The notes under the pieces are model-generated. The model was given only the letters and a program-made list of their open reading frames with translations. It searched no databases and was not told the DNA's origin. From Amaranthus tricolor (taxonomy: Eukaryota > Streptophyta > Magnoliopsida > Caryophyllales > Amaranthaceae), in assembly GCF_026212465.1 (NCBI RefSeq), contig NC_080051.1, positions 21,574,082-21,638,081 on the forward strand: a DNA stretch of 64,000 nt. Direction: 5' to 3'. This document shows, piece by piece, positions 34,851-46,536 of the stretch. Position numbers and translations under genes: made by a program. Every line of letters starts with the position of its first letter. Position 1 is the stretch's first letter.

Positions 34851-37319
34851 ATGGAGTTTTGTAATGCCAATGCCAATCAATTCTATAATAACATGGGCAT
34901 TATCCATCAGACCAGCCTTGTAGCTACACCCCAACAAAATGGAAGAGTTGAAAGAAAACATAGACATTTATTAGAAATAGCAAGATCTCTGTTTTTTCAA
35001 TCAAAACTTCCTCTCAAATATTGGGGAGAATGCCTTTTACATGCCACTTTCCTCATCAATAGACTTCCCTTATCTATTTTACATTACAAAACACCCTATG
35101 AATTACTTCACAACAAATTACCAGATTATGATGCTTTGAAATGTTTTGGAAGTCTCTGTTTTGTAGCCACTAGCAAACGAAACAGAGACAAATTTGCCCC
35201 AAGATCACATCCTTCCATATTCTTGGGTTTCTCCCCCACACAGAAAGGATACAAAATCCTTGATCTTCACTCTAACAAGGTTCTTGTTACCAGAAACATT
35301 CATTTTCATGAGCATATTTTTCCTTTTCATCACATTCCTTCTTCCAACACTCAAACTGTTCTTCCTTCTTCCATATCTGATTTCACCACTTTCTTCTCAT
35401 ATCCTTCTTCTTCTATCCAAAACTCTAATATATCCACTATCTCTAATACACAATGCTCCTCTTCTAATCATACCCCATCCAACAATACCATTTCAGACAC
35501 AGACTTACTTACCACTACATCTCCTTCTCCTCTACCTTCATCTAATCTCAGAAGATCCATTAGACAAACTAAACGACCTATTCATCTACAAGATTATGTT
35601 TTACACACCACTTCTCAATCTTCTCTATCTCAAAAACCTCATTCTTGCAATTTTGTCGCTTTCTCTTCTTTACCCTCTTCTCAACAAAACACTCTTGCTT
35701 TACATGCCACATATACTGAGCCACACACATATCATGAAGCCATTCTTGACCCTGGCTGGACAGAAGCCATGAAGAAAGAAATCTCAGCATTATTGCAAAA
35801 TGAAACATGGGAATACACTGATCTCCCTCCAGGTAAAAAGGCCATTGGTTCCAAATGGGTTTACAAAGCAAAATACAATAAAGATGGTTCTTTAGAACGC
35901 CTTAAAGCTAGACTTGTCATTCAAGGTAATCACCAAAAATATGGGATAGATTACTTAGAAACTTTTAGCCCAGTAGTCAAGATGACTACCATAAGAACTG
36001 TTATAGCCTTAGCTGCTGCAAGAAAATGGCCCATTTACCAACTTGACATTAATAACGCTTTTTTACATAGCAATATCACAGAAGATGTATATATGAAAGT
36101 TCCTTTGGGTATTCCTAATCCTCACAATAAAGTTTGCAAACTCAAAAAATCTCTTTATGGTTTAAAACAAGCATCTAGACAATGGTTCCAAAAGCTTGCT
36201 GGTTTCTTACACTCCAGGGATTATCAACAATCAAAAAATGATCCCTCTTTATTTTTAAAGAAGTCTGGTTCAAATAATGTTGCTAATATTGATGATATTA
36301 CCATTCTTGCTATATATGTTGATGATATTTTGATAACAGGTTCTAACTCATCTGAAATAAATAGCATTAAACAACAACTTGATCATGAATTCACTATTAA
36401 AGATCTTGGTTTGCTTTATTTCTTTCTTGGCATGGAGGTTTCTTATGTAAATGCAGGGATTGTTCTCACTCAGCATAAGTTCACAAAGGAATTATTGCAG
36501 TCACAACAGTTACCCAACAAAGCTGTACACACTCCATTACCTCTACACTATAAGCTAAGTAATGAAGACCCTCATACTTTTTCTGATCCCACTCTTTACA
36601 GAACTTTGATAGGTAAGTTGAATTTTTTGTCTAATACCAGACCTGATTTGGCCTTTGCCACTCAACTTCTCAGTCAGTTTATGCAAAACCCAAAACAATC
36701 ACATTTTGATGCTCTTATTCATGTCCTTCAGTATATTCATACCACTGCAGGACAAGGTATTCTTTTAAAAGGCGAAACTAACATTACTCTTCAAGCTTTT
36801 TCAGACTCAGACTGGGCTACTTGCCCATTTACACGAAGATCTGTCACTGGTTTCATTATCTTGTTGGGAAACTCTCCTATTAGCTGGAAGAGTAAGAAGC
36901 AATCAACTATATCCAAATCTTCTTCTGAAGCTGAATATAGAGCTATGCAGCAGGCCACTTCTGAAATCACCTGGCTTGTCAACTTGCTTGAAGAACTCAA
37001 TGTATCTACCTTGAAGCCTGTTACCCTTCACTGTGACAACCAATCTGCCATTCAAATAGCAAAAAATCCAGTCTATCATGAAAGGACAAAGCATATTGAG
37101 ATCGATTGCCACTTTACACGAGAAAAACTTATGGAAGGCCTAATTCAACTAACTTACTTACCCACTCAAAACCAGTTGGCTGATGTGCTTCACCAAGATC
37201 TTGCCTCCAACTCATTTCAAGAATCTTTTGTTCAAGCTGGGAATGATTCCTCATCCAGCTTGAGGGGGGGTGTTGAATATTATATATATATTGGTGTATT
37301 GCCCATATATGTGGGGTGA
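34851..37319 (+). CDS. Copia integrase (C-terminal part)-reverse transcriptase-RNase H
   Basis: 822 residues from the first ATG of the frame; homology begins slightly upstream of it, with the second integrase Asp (SDNG) at about 34840. Next come QQNGRVERKHRHLLE (catalytic Glu), the reverse transcriptase with WVYKAKYNKDGSLERLKARL and QLDINNAF, and the catalytic YVDDILITG. RNase H follows, with SDSDWA, SSSEAEYRA and LHCDNQSA. The frame runs through the polypurine tract (encoding LRGG) and about 16 codons into the 3' LTR before stopping, which is common in copia. No other stop or obvious catalytic loss was seen. Confidence 0.93.
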   Translation: MEFCNANANQFYNNMGIIHQTSLVATPQQNGRVERKHRHLLEIARSLFFQSKLPLKYWGECLLHATFLINRLPLSILHYKTPYELLHNKLPDYDALKCFGSLCFVATSKRNRDKFAPRSHPSIFLGFSPTQKGYKILDLHSNKVLVTRNIHFHEHIFPFHHIPSSNTQTVLPSSISDFTTFFSYPSSSIQNSNISTISNTQCSSSNHTPSNNTISDTDLLTTTSPSPLPSSNLRRSIRQTKRPIHLQDYVLHTTSQSSLSQKPHSCNFVAFSSLPSSQQNTLALHATYTEPHTYHEAILDPGWTEAMKKEISALLQNETWEYTDLPPGKKAIGSKWVYKAKYNKDGSLERLKARLVIQGNHQKYGIDYLETFSPVVKMTTIRTVIALAAARKWPIYQLDINNAFLHSNITEDVYMKVPLGIPNPHNKVCKLKKSLYGLKQASRQWFQKLAGFLHSRDYQQSKNDPSLFLKKSGSNNVANIDDITILAIYVDDILITGSNSSEINSIKQQLDHEFTIKDLGLLYFFLGMEVSYVNAGIVLTQHKFTKELLQSQQLPNKAVHTPLPLHYKLSNEDPHTFSDPTLYRTLIGKLNFLSNTRPDLAFATQLLSQFMQNPKQSHFDALIHVLQYIHTTAGQGILLKGETNITLQAFSDSDWATCPFTRRSVTGFIILLGNSPISWKSKKQSTISKSSSEAEYRAMQQATSEITWLVNLLEELNVSTLKPVTLHCDNQSAIQIAKNPVYHERTKHIEIDCHFTREKLMEGLIQLTYLPTQNQLADVLHQDLASNSFQESFVQAGNDSSSSLRGGVEYYIYIGVLPIYVG

Positions 37320-37472
37320 CATCATTTCAAAATAAAAGGGATTCTAAACGTCTTTCTCTCTTTTCTCTGGAAGCTTCATCTTCCTCTTTGTTTTTTCCCT
37401 TTCCCTTGCTCCAAGGTCTTTTCTTCTGGTTCATGCATCGCCACCATTGATGATCTTCCTTGCATAATAACA
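37271..37472 (+). repeat. 3' LTR of the copia element
   Basis: 202 bp, no mismatch to the 5' LTR by eye, followed by the AATAT target duplication. Confidence 0.95.
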
Positions 37473-38054
37473 AATATCTCTAGACTCTTAAATTTTATTT
37501 TCAGACACTATCAAATTAAATTTTCACTAATCTTAAACCTCTTTTATTATCATTTAGAAATTTAATTTTACAATATTATCTCGAGAATCATGTCAAAGAA
37601 ACAAAATGACCACTTTATGCAAATTTGAGACTCTTTGGATAAGTCTTAATTTTTCAAGACTCATTATTTTTTTTTTCCTATTAATATTTTTAAACAAAAA
37701 CTCACGTACAATAATCACTCAAACATTGCTTTTATAGAGTCGTAAACTAAATATCATATATGATCTTAATCTGGTCCAAATCACACAATAACGAATCCTC
37801 TAAACTATTGCCTCAGGTTAAATATTTTTCTTTTTTTCTCAAAAAAAAGGGTGATTATCCTTTTTTTTCCCACGTGTTCCTCATAGTAATCTTCATTCTT
37901 TACTTCCCTTTTCAAATTCAGTTCAACCTACATATATTTGTATAACTTAACTTTTATTTCCACTTAAATATTTACTTTAAATACAACCATAGTTTGAGAA
38001 GCTATAAATTTAGGTTCAATTATATATAAACCAAGTCATTTAAAATATTATATA

Positions 38055-38427
38055 GATGTTACGCATTCGACTGTTGGTTGTTGGCTTATTTGACTAGTTG
38101 AAAATATTGGCTGTTGACTGTTGGATTTTGACTTGTTTGACCAACTGGAAACGTTAGTTGTTTTGTTGGCTTTTAAGCTAGTTGAAAAAATCAGATGTTG
38201 ATGAAAATGTTTAGTAAATTTAGGTATTAATTATTGGTTGTTTATTAGAGAAAAAATAGGTCAATAAACTAAAAGTCAATAAAAAGCTAACAAGAATATT
38301 AACTGGTGTTAGCTTTTTATTTTGGCTTAAAAAACCAACTTTTCAGCTGGTTTAAAAGTCACCAAACACTTTTTGACTATTTGACTAATTAATAAGCCAA
38401 AAGACAAAGCCAAATATCCATTCGTAA
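38055..38427. mobile_element. Foldback MITE, family A copy 4
   Basis: Contains the family phrases gactgttggttgttggctta, ggcttttaagctagttgaa and, inverted, 'ggcttaaaaaaccaac'. The ends are eroded. Confidence 0.5.
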
Positions 38428-38618
38428 AAAAGTTGGAACTTAAAAGTAGTGTGTTGACTTGGTCATTGTGGTCTGGTTTAGTCCTTGGCTTTCATTTGAT
38501 GTGGTCATGTGGACCGTGGACGTGTATTATACGCCCCATTTGTCTTCTTGTCCCTACTCCCTACTCCCTCCAATTTCTCCGAAACTTCTATTCTCAATCA
38601 ATTTTCTATATTTTTAAC

Positions 38619-38619
<1 letters not shown>

Positions 38620-38663
<44 letters not shown>
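38620..38663. repeat. (TA)n microsatellite, about 44 bp
   Basis: Uninterrupted TA run in intergenic DNA. Confidence 0.95.
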
Positions 38664-38667
<4 letters not shown>

Positions 38668-38956
38668 GTTTTTGTTATAGGTTAGAGCAAATTATTAACG
38701 CGTCACATACCTATATTTTAAGAGACTTTTTTTTGTTATTGGATTGGATATTGGATGATAAATGGGTGAAAAAGACAATGAAAATCAAATTAGAATTCCC
38801 TTGAAAAAAGTGGTATATATATATTTTAATTGAAATAAAATTTAATTTTTTAGTAAGACATTTTTAATTTAAGCGTCATTAGCAATAAAAATTACAAATA
38901 GATGGCAATAACTTATAGGCCTATACAAATATTATCTATATAATCTAAATATATAA

Positions 38957-39479
38957 GCAAACTCTTGTATGAATTTAATTTATACTATTTTAATACGCAC
39001 AAACCTAAAAACAAATATTTTTCTATAATTGTACGTAGTTGTTAAATAGAAAAACATGGAGTACTATTTTTGTAAATTTTAAGGTTAGTTTAAACTAAAA
39101 TAATATAAGTTCATACAAAGGATGGTATATAAGAAATCATTTTGTATTATTATGTGTAATTTTATATTGTTTTTACCTAAGAAATATAAGATATATAATT
39201 ATATTTTATTTTAAATATATATAGCAAACTCTTGTATGAATTTAATTTATACTATTTTAATACGCACCAACCTAAAAACAAATATTTTTCAATAATTGTA
39301 CGTAGTTGTTAAATAGAAAAACATGGAGTACTATTTTTGTAAATTTTAAGGTTGGTTTAAACTAAAATAATATAACTTCATACAAAGGACGGTATATAAG
39401 AAATCATTTTGTATTATTATGTGTAATTTTATATTGTTTTTACCTAGGAAATATAAGATATATAATTATATTTTATTAT
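38957..39479 (+). repeat. Tandem segmental duplication, 267-bp period, two copies
   Basis: The sequence beginning gcaaactcttgtatgaattt at 38957 restarts at 39224 and continues for about 255 bp with about six single-base differences (for example gcacaaacc/gcaccaacc and aaaggatgg/aaaggacgg). It is non-coding. The divergence of roughly 2-3% points to a fairly recent duplication. Confidence 0.9.
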
Positions 39480-40139
39480 TTTATCATTTATCTTTTCTAA
39501 GAAAGTTTATAAAATATTAATTGTTTTCAATTTCTTGATTTTTTTTAAAGAATTCTCAATTTGTAGACTAAATTCGCTTAAAAAGTAAAAATAAGTATAC
39601 AAAATATTTATGTACAGCCCTAAAGTCTTAGATATCATCACCCATAAATTAATTTACAACAAAGTACTCTTATCATAGGGTTTGAAATTAAATAGTAAAA
39701 TCAGTTGATTAAAAAAACCAATCAAATTAAGTACTACATATTACTTCAATAATTTAAAATTAATACTATTATTTTAAAGCTCATATGGCAACAGAGAGTC
39801 TTTGAAAATGTGTGAGGTGATCGACCGTACTGAGCCTTCTCTTTCTCCAATGTATGAAAAAGTTAATCAAAACAATACATTAAGTTTATTAATAAAATAA
39901 ATATTTTTAGTATAAATAAGATGTAAAATAAAATATTTTATATATGACCCATTTTTCAAGACGACTCTGATTTTATGAATAAAAGAAATAAGTTTATAGA
40001 AAAATAAACAGATGAAAAAGCAATTTAATTGGAACTTGAGATTTGGAAAGATAAAAGAAATAAGTATAATAAATTAGAGAGATAAAAAAGGCCCGGAAAT
40101 TGCTGGTAATTGGTTCGAAGGTTTCAGGCCGTAGAGAGA

Positions 40140-41103
40140 CTAAAAAGACCTTACCTTACTTAACCCTCTTTTCTCTCTCTTCCCCTGTATTTCTATTCAT
40201 TTTCTCTCTGCATTTCCTCCTCTTTCTCTCTCTACATTTTCTCTCCTTGAAAAAAATTTTAAATAACATACATTAACAATTAAGATCCCTCAAATTAAAG
40301 GAGCTAACTTTTTGTTTAAGATCTCTTTTTTTTCTTTTTTTTTTTTTAAATTTTCGATTTGGGTTTTTTTTGACCTTTTTTCTTCTGGATTTCAAGAGTA
40401 CAAGCATTGTGATTATCGTAGGTAATTCTTTATTTCTTCCTTAATTGTCTTTTTCTAGTCTTGAATGCTGAAATGATTGTTTTAATTTTTTAAGGGGTTG
40501 TGGAAAAAGATAAAATATTGGCTTATTTTGTTTGATTTTGATGAGTTTTAGCTGGGTAATTGCGTGTTCTTTCGTAATTCTTGTAATTTTTTTGGTAATT
40601 TATGGTTATGCTGTAGTATTTGATATTTATTAATGCATGATCAGAAATTAGTAATATGGCTAATGTTCTTCATTGTTGCATCAATCACTGTTAATTTTTG
40701 TGGGTTTTTCTTTGATTCGCTTCCTTATCTTTATCTGTTAAAACTTGTCATTTGTGATTGAAAAGGGTATTGTTTCTAGGTAGTAGAGTTTTTTTTTTAT
40801 TTTTTTTTTATTTATTTTTTTCTTTTTCTTTTTCTTTTTCTTTGTTGACTTTATGAATTTTGAAGTTATATTAATTTGGAATCTGGACCATGTTTTATTC
40901 TGTCTTTTGATGTTAATTTAATATATTGGGGTGTTATAATATGTAGGAATTGGTCAGATTAACAAATAGCAAGTATCATTCTGGGTTCAGGGATTTGATG
41001 TTCTTAGAAATTGAGCTGAAAATGGAAAGGGTGAGCTTCAAAGAGAGTAAATTTCTATAATTAGGATGTCTCAGCCGAGAATTGATTGAATTGAAAAGAT
41101 TAT
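40140..41103 (+). promoter_or_regulatory. 5' leader of the P4-ATPase with a probable leader intron
   Basis: A CT-rich leader (ctctctcttcccc, ctctctctac) at 40165-40250 precedes a good donor, cgtag|gtaattc, at 40421/40422. A good acceptor, atatgtag|gaattgg, lies at 40946/40947. The intron between (about 525 bp) would be in the 5' untranslated region, common in plant housekeeping genes. The transcription start itself was not determined. Confidence 0.5.
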
Positions 41104-44100
41104 ATGGCTAAGGGTAGGATTAGGGGAAAGATTCGTCGGAGCCATCTTTACACATTTGCCTGTGGCCGGCCTCATCCGACTCAGGATCCGAACTCATTAC
41201 CTGATGGACCTGGCTTTTCTCGAATCATATACTGCAACCAATCTGATGTTCATCGTAGAAAGCCTCTTAGATATAGGTCGAATAACATAACAACTACGAA
41301 GTACAACATCATTACATTTCTTCCAAAGGGACTATTTGAGCAATTTCGTCGTGCTGCCAATATGTACTTTCTATTGGCTGCTTGTTTATCTGTCACCTCA
41401 GTTTCGCCCTTTGGCGCTGTTAGTATGATTGCTCCTTTGACAATTGTGGTTGGGCTTACAATGTTTAAGGAAGCTGTGGAGGATTGGCGTAGGTTTATTC
41501 AAGATATGAAGGTTAATAGTAGAAAAGTTAGTGTTCATAAAGGCGATGGTGTTTTCAAGGATACACAGTGGCAGAAGGTTTGTGTTGGAGATGTGGTAAA
41601 AGTGAAGAAGGACGAGTTTTTCCCGGCAGATTTATTGCTGCTGTCTTCGAGTTATGAGGATGGAATTTGTTATGTTGAGACTATGAATTTGGATGGTGAA
41701 ACTAACTTGAAAATAAAGAGAGCCCCAGAAGTAACTTCACCAATGGATGATGACTCCTCATTCAAGGAGTTCAAGGGAGTTATCAAATGTGAGGACCCAA
41801 ACCCAAATCTTTACACTTTTGTCGGTAATTTGGAGTATGAGCGTGAGGTTTTTCCTATTGATCCAAATCAGATTCTTCTAAGGGACTCAAAGCTAAGAAA
41901 CACTGCTTTTGTGTATGGAGTGGTTATTTTCACGGGACATGACAGCAAAGTGATGCAAAATGCGACAGAATCCCCTTCAAAAAGAAGTGGAATAGAAAAG
42001 AAGATGGACCATATCATTTACATTCTTTTCTCTGTGCTTGTGTTGATCTCCTTGGCTAGTTCAGTAGGATTTTCTGTGAGGACCAAGTATGAAATGCCAA
42101 AATGGTGGTATTTGAGGGCCCCAGACTCTGAGGGCTTGTATAATCCTAATAAGCCAGCATTATCTGGTCTTTTCCATCTTGTCACTGCACTCATTCTATA
42201 TGGGTACTTAATCCCAATCTCGCTGTATGTTTCCATAGAGTTTGTGAAGTTTCTGCAAGCCATCTTTATTGACCAGGACATACACATGTATGATGAAGAG
42301 TCGGGTACGCCAGCACGGGCGAGGACATCAAATTTAAATGAGGAATTAGGCCAAGTTGACACTATCCTGTCTGACAAAACTGGTACTTTAACATGTAATC
42401 AAATGGACTTCCTCAAGTGTTCTATTGCGGGTGTTGCGTATGGGACACGTTCTAGTGAAGTTGAACTTGCTGCTGCTAGGCAGATGGCTCAGGACCTGGA
42501 AAATCAAACTGTGGAAAATACTAGATTTAAAAGGCCAGAAATAGAGTTGGAGACTGTAATAACTTCCAGAGATGAAAGAGACCATAAACCTGCAATCAAG
42601 GGCTTCAGCTTTGAGGATGATCGGCTTCTTGGTGGCAAGTGGATGAATGAGCCTAATCGGGAGACCTTGTTGTTGTATTTCCGTATCCTCGCCGTCTGTC
42701 ATACTGCTATCCCTGAGTTGAATGAAGAGACTGGTACTTACACCTATGAAGCAGAATCCCCAGATGAAGCTGCCTTTCTTGCAGCTGCTAGGGAATTTGG
42801 TTTCGAGTTTGTCAAAAGAACTCAATCAGCTGTTGTTGTTCGAGAGAGGTATCCTAACTACGAGAAACCTGTTGAAAGGTCAGCCTGGGTCAACAAACTC
42901 TTACTAAAGCTTTTACTAAAACACTTCTTGTCTGGTTTTGGTTCCTTGAAATCTGAATGCTTTTGAATTGTTTATTTTCCATTTGAACCTTTCAGGGAGT
43001 ATAAAATTCTCACTTCATTGGATTTCACAAGCAAGAGAAAGCGTATGTCTGTAATTGTGCGCGATGAAGAGGGCCAGATTCTTCTCTTTTGTAAAGGAGC
43101 AGACAGGTCTGTGTCTTTGGCTTCTTCACCATTGATTCTTGGCTTTCCAAACATCCGTTCGCTGTCATTTGGGACATGCATGCACACGCCACACATAGTA
43201 TTTTGACGAAAGATATCAAATTAGCTTCATATTTGTAGTTTTTCTCTGCTTGTTTTTCTATTCCATTATAAAATCACTAGCAAGTCCTTTCTCTAACTTT
43301 TCATGAATACGTGGCTCTGCAGTATAATTTTTGATCGCCTCTCAAAGAATGGAAAAATGTATCTGGAAGACACTACCAGGCATCTCAATGAATATGGAGA
43401 TAATGGGTTGCGTACATTAGCCCTTGCTTATAAGAAGCTTGAAGAGTCTGAATTTTCTGTTTGGAATGATGAGTTTATGAAAGCGAAAAGCGCCATTGGA
43501 GGTGATAGGGATGCCAATCTGGAACGGGTTTCAGACATGATGGAGAGAGATTTAATTCTTGTAGGCGCCACTGCTGTCGAAGATAAGCTGCAGAAAGGAG
43601 TATGTCACTTTGTTTTCTCACAAGTATGAATTACTACAATCTGCTTGTATTTACATTTCTTACTTCTGTAGGTGCCTGAATGTATTGATAAACTTGCACA
43701 AGCTGGTCTCAAGCTCTGGGTTCTCACTGGTGATAAAATGGAAACTGCCATTAATATTGGGTTAGTATTCTCCTCCTTCCTTTTTTTGAAGAGGAAATGA
43801 AAATTCACTTGTTTCTTCATTCAGTTAGGGCTGTGGATTTTCAGGTAGTTTTCTCTTTGACCTTTGTGACAGCGAGCAGATATATGCATGCTAAAACCAT
43901 TTCCTTCTATCAGTTTTTCATGCAGTCTTCTACGTCAGGGCATGAAGCAGATATGTATATCAACTGCGAATGTTGAAGGAACTGCCAATGATTCTAAAGA
44001 GGTACGTATCATTTTTAGAAGTACAACAATGCCAAAGCCTTTAAACCCAACAATATGTGGTGTTTTTTTAGAATATTCTAAGAACTTTACTTCGGAAATG

Positions 44101-45081
44101 TAAAGTGTATTCATGCTAGAAAGTTTTGTTGGTGACTACCCAGGCAATCAAAGAGAATGTTTCATTACAAATCACCAACGCCACTCAGATGATTAAACTT
44201 GAAAAGGACCCACATGCTGCGTTTGCATTGATCATTGATGGGAAAAGCTTAACATATGCTCTAGAAGATGATATGAAGTACTACTTCTTGAGTCTAGCTG
44301 TTGAGTGTGCATCTGTTATTTGCTGTCGTGTCTCTCCCAAGCAAAAGGCATTGGTATGCATTGTCATTTATTTGTCTTTAACTCGCATGCAATTCTGTTT
44401 AAATATCCTTCCCCCCTTTTCCTGTTAAAAAGGGAATAAGAAAACAATCTTATGTTTATTTTTTCTGTATGTAGGTAACGAGGTTGGTCAAAGAAAGGAC
44501 TCGGAAAACCACTTTGGCCATTGGTGATGGTGCCAATGATGTTGGAATGATTCAAGAAGCTGATATAGGTGTGGGAATTAGTGGGGCCGAAGGTATGCAG
44601 GTAGGTGGTGTCGATGACTTTTATGTGTACTCTCGAGTAAAATGTTTTTTTTCTTGTTCGAATATCCCATGATTTTGATCTCGAGCAGTGTAAATATCAT
44701 CTTGTGGGTTACCCTAATATGGTTAAATCATGTATCTGAAAGGCTTATTCTTGTTAACTTGTTTTAGTTTACTATGGCTCTGCTACAGTGGAGCATGTTA
44801 TCTTGCTACTAGTTACCGAAGTAATCTTTTGGTAGTTTGTTTCTTGAGGTTTATTTATCTACGTATATCCTTACCATCAAAGAGTATGTATCAGACTTAT
44901 CATAGCTTTAACTTTGTGCAGGCTGTGATGGCGAGTGATTTTTCCATTGCCCAGTTTCGGTTTCTGGAAAGAATTTTGCTTGTACATGGACACTGGTGTT
45001 ACAAAAGAATAGCTCAGATGGTAAGGAGTTTAAATTCAAAAACCTCGTGTATGCTTGAATACATGCGGACAATAACGACTT

Positions 45082-45130
<49 letters not shown>

Positions 45131-46536
45131 TATATATATATTAAATATAATCAATGATTGCTTCATTTTGCCGTTCATTACAGATTTGCTACTTTTTCTA
45201 CAAGAATATAGCTTTTGGTCTCACACTGTTTTACTTTGAGGCCTTTGCTGGCTTTTCTGGGCAAACGATCTACGATGATTGGTATTCCCTCTCCTTCAAT
45301 GTAATCCTCACCTCGTTGCCTGTCATTTCACTTGGAGTTTTTGAACAAGATGTTTCTTCAGACGTCTGCTTGGAGGCAAGTTTGAATCCATTTGCAAATT
45401 CACTGCATTTTTGTTTGAGAAAACTAACATGAATAATTCCAATTTTTACCCATTTTCTTAATGTTTACACTTCATTACCCTGCGGTTTGATTATTCAAGA
45501 TCCAGGGTGGTTGGGAGGCCTTCTCACAATATAGTCTGCAACCCCTCTTGTATGAGACCGTCTCACCGTGAGACGAGTGCATAGAAAAGGACCATTATGC
45601 TAAAATTTCTTTTATTGTGCTATTTAATCCAAGTATGGGGCACGTCTTACGGGGAAACCGTCTCCTGAAATGAACTTTTCCTATGTTTGCCAAATCTTTT
45701 TGGCTATAGTGTATACAATTTGGACATGGTGAGAAGGTACCCCCAACACATAATCATTCCAAATAAGTGAAAGAGGGGATTTATGTAAAATGGGTGAAAA
45801 TTGGGATTATATGCAAGTATAATGGACTTTCTACTTCTATATTCAAAAGTTGTGGCATAACGTTTGTTATTTTCAGTTTCCAGCACTGTATCAGCAAGGC
45901 CCAAGAAACCTATTTTTTGACTGGTATAGGATATTTGGGTGGATGGCAAATGGCGTCTACACATCTATCGTAATATTCTTCTTCAACATCATCATCTTCT
46001 ACAATCAAGCATTCCGTTCTGGAGGCCAAATTGCTGACATGTCAGCTGTTGGGACCATCATGTTCACCGGAATCATATGGGCCGTCAATTGTCAGATCGC
46101 CCTCACGATGAGCCACTTCACATGGATTCAACACTTGCTCATATGGGGTAGCATAGGAATGTGGTATATTTTCCTCTTGATCTATGGTGCAATGCCTTCA
46201 ACCGTCTCCGGGAATGCCCATATGCTGCTGGTAGAGGCCCTTGCACCTGCACCCATATACTGGACGACAACTCTCTTGGTTACGGTAGCTTGTGTTCTCC
46301 CGTATTTCGCCCACATCGTGTTCCAACGAACATTCAATCCGTTGGATCACCATATAATCCAAGAGATCAAGTACTACAAGAAGGATGTCGAGGATCAAAC
46401 AATGTGGGTCAGAGAACAATCGAAGGCAAGGCAAACGACTAAGATTGGTTTCACTGCACGCGTAGAAGCCAAAATCCGACAATTGAAAACCAGGCTGAAC
46501 AAGAAGCACTCTGGAACAACCACCCCTGTATCATAA
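41104..46536 (+). CDS. P4-type phospholipid-transporting ATPase (flippase), ALA4-7-like
   Basis: Ten coding exons: 41104-42878, 42996-43106, 43323-43599, 43672-43760, 43914-44001, 44144-44353, 44475-44600, 44922-45020, 45184-45375 and 45877-46536, totalling 1208 residues, the usual size for plant ALA proteins. Visible motifs are the actuator loop DGETNLK (about residue 198), the phosphorylated Asp in DKTGTLT (Asp424), the nucleotide-binding-domain ESPDEAAF and KGAD, the [12 protein letters not shown] hinge and [11 protein letters not shown] before the C-terminal membrane segments. The N-terminus ([14 protein letters not shown]) and [20 protein letters not shown] point to the ALA4/5/6/7 group. 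With an ALIS/CDC50 partner it would flip phospholipids to the cytosolic leaflet of the plasma membrane or endomembranes. Intron 9 uses a GC donor (GAG|GCAAGT) and contains a MITE; intron 8 contains an AT microsatellite. Confidence 0.95.
45083..45127. repeat. (AT)n microsatellite in P4-ATPase intron 8
   Basis: About 45 bp of alternating AT, about 55 bp upstream of the exon 9 acceptor. Confidence 0.9.
45557..45667. repeat. Foldback MITE, family B copy 3, in the GC-AG intron of the P4-ATPase
   Basis: Starts gagaccgtctcaccgtgag and ends cgtcttacggggaaaccgtctc. The middle 'gctatttaatccaagtatgggg' aligns with the copies at 3250 and 10690. It begins about 180 bp after the exon 9 donor. Confidence 0.65.

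Larger units (their letters stand above)
32556..37472 (+). mobile_element. Complete Ty1/copia LTR retrotransposon, 4.9 kb
   Basis: Two 202-bp LTRs, identical by eye, are flanked by a perfect AATAT duplication (32551-32555 and 37473-37477). The primer-binding site tggtatcagaggcc follows the left LTR directly (32758), complementary to the 3' end of initiator-Met tRNA. A polypurine tract, gaggggggg, ends at 37270. Between them lie gag, protease, integrase, reverse transcriptase and RNase H in copia order (integrase before RT). Only one frameshift interrupts the polyprotein. The copia lineage was not resolved. Confidence 0.97.
37478..40100. other. AT-rich intergenic region between copia element and P4-ATPase
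   Basis: No gene supported. It contains a family A foldback MITE (38055-38427), a TA microsatellite (38620-38663) and a 267-bp direct duplication (38957-39479). The remainder is A/T-rich sequence in which I see nothing. Confidence 0.55.

Noticed and set aside
34800..34851. Programmed frameshifting between the two copia frames
   Set aside because: The shift falls inside the integrase domain rather than at a gag/pol boundary, so a mutation or sequence error is more likely.
35194..35772. 192-residue plus-strand frame inside copia pol
   Set aside because: Shadow of the real pol frame; leucine-rich composition arises from reading the TC-rich linker in another frame.
42018..42825. Two minus-strand frames of 119 and 145 residues opposite P4-ATPase exon 1
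   Set aside because: Antisense shadows of a strongly conserved coding exon.
44730..45239. 169-residue frame across P4-ATPase exons 8-9
   Set aside because: Runs through introns and the AT microsatellite; the spliced exons in other frames give the conserved protein.
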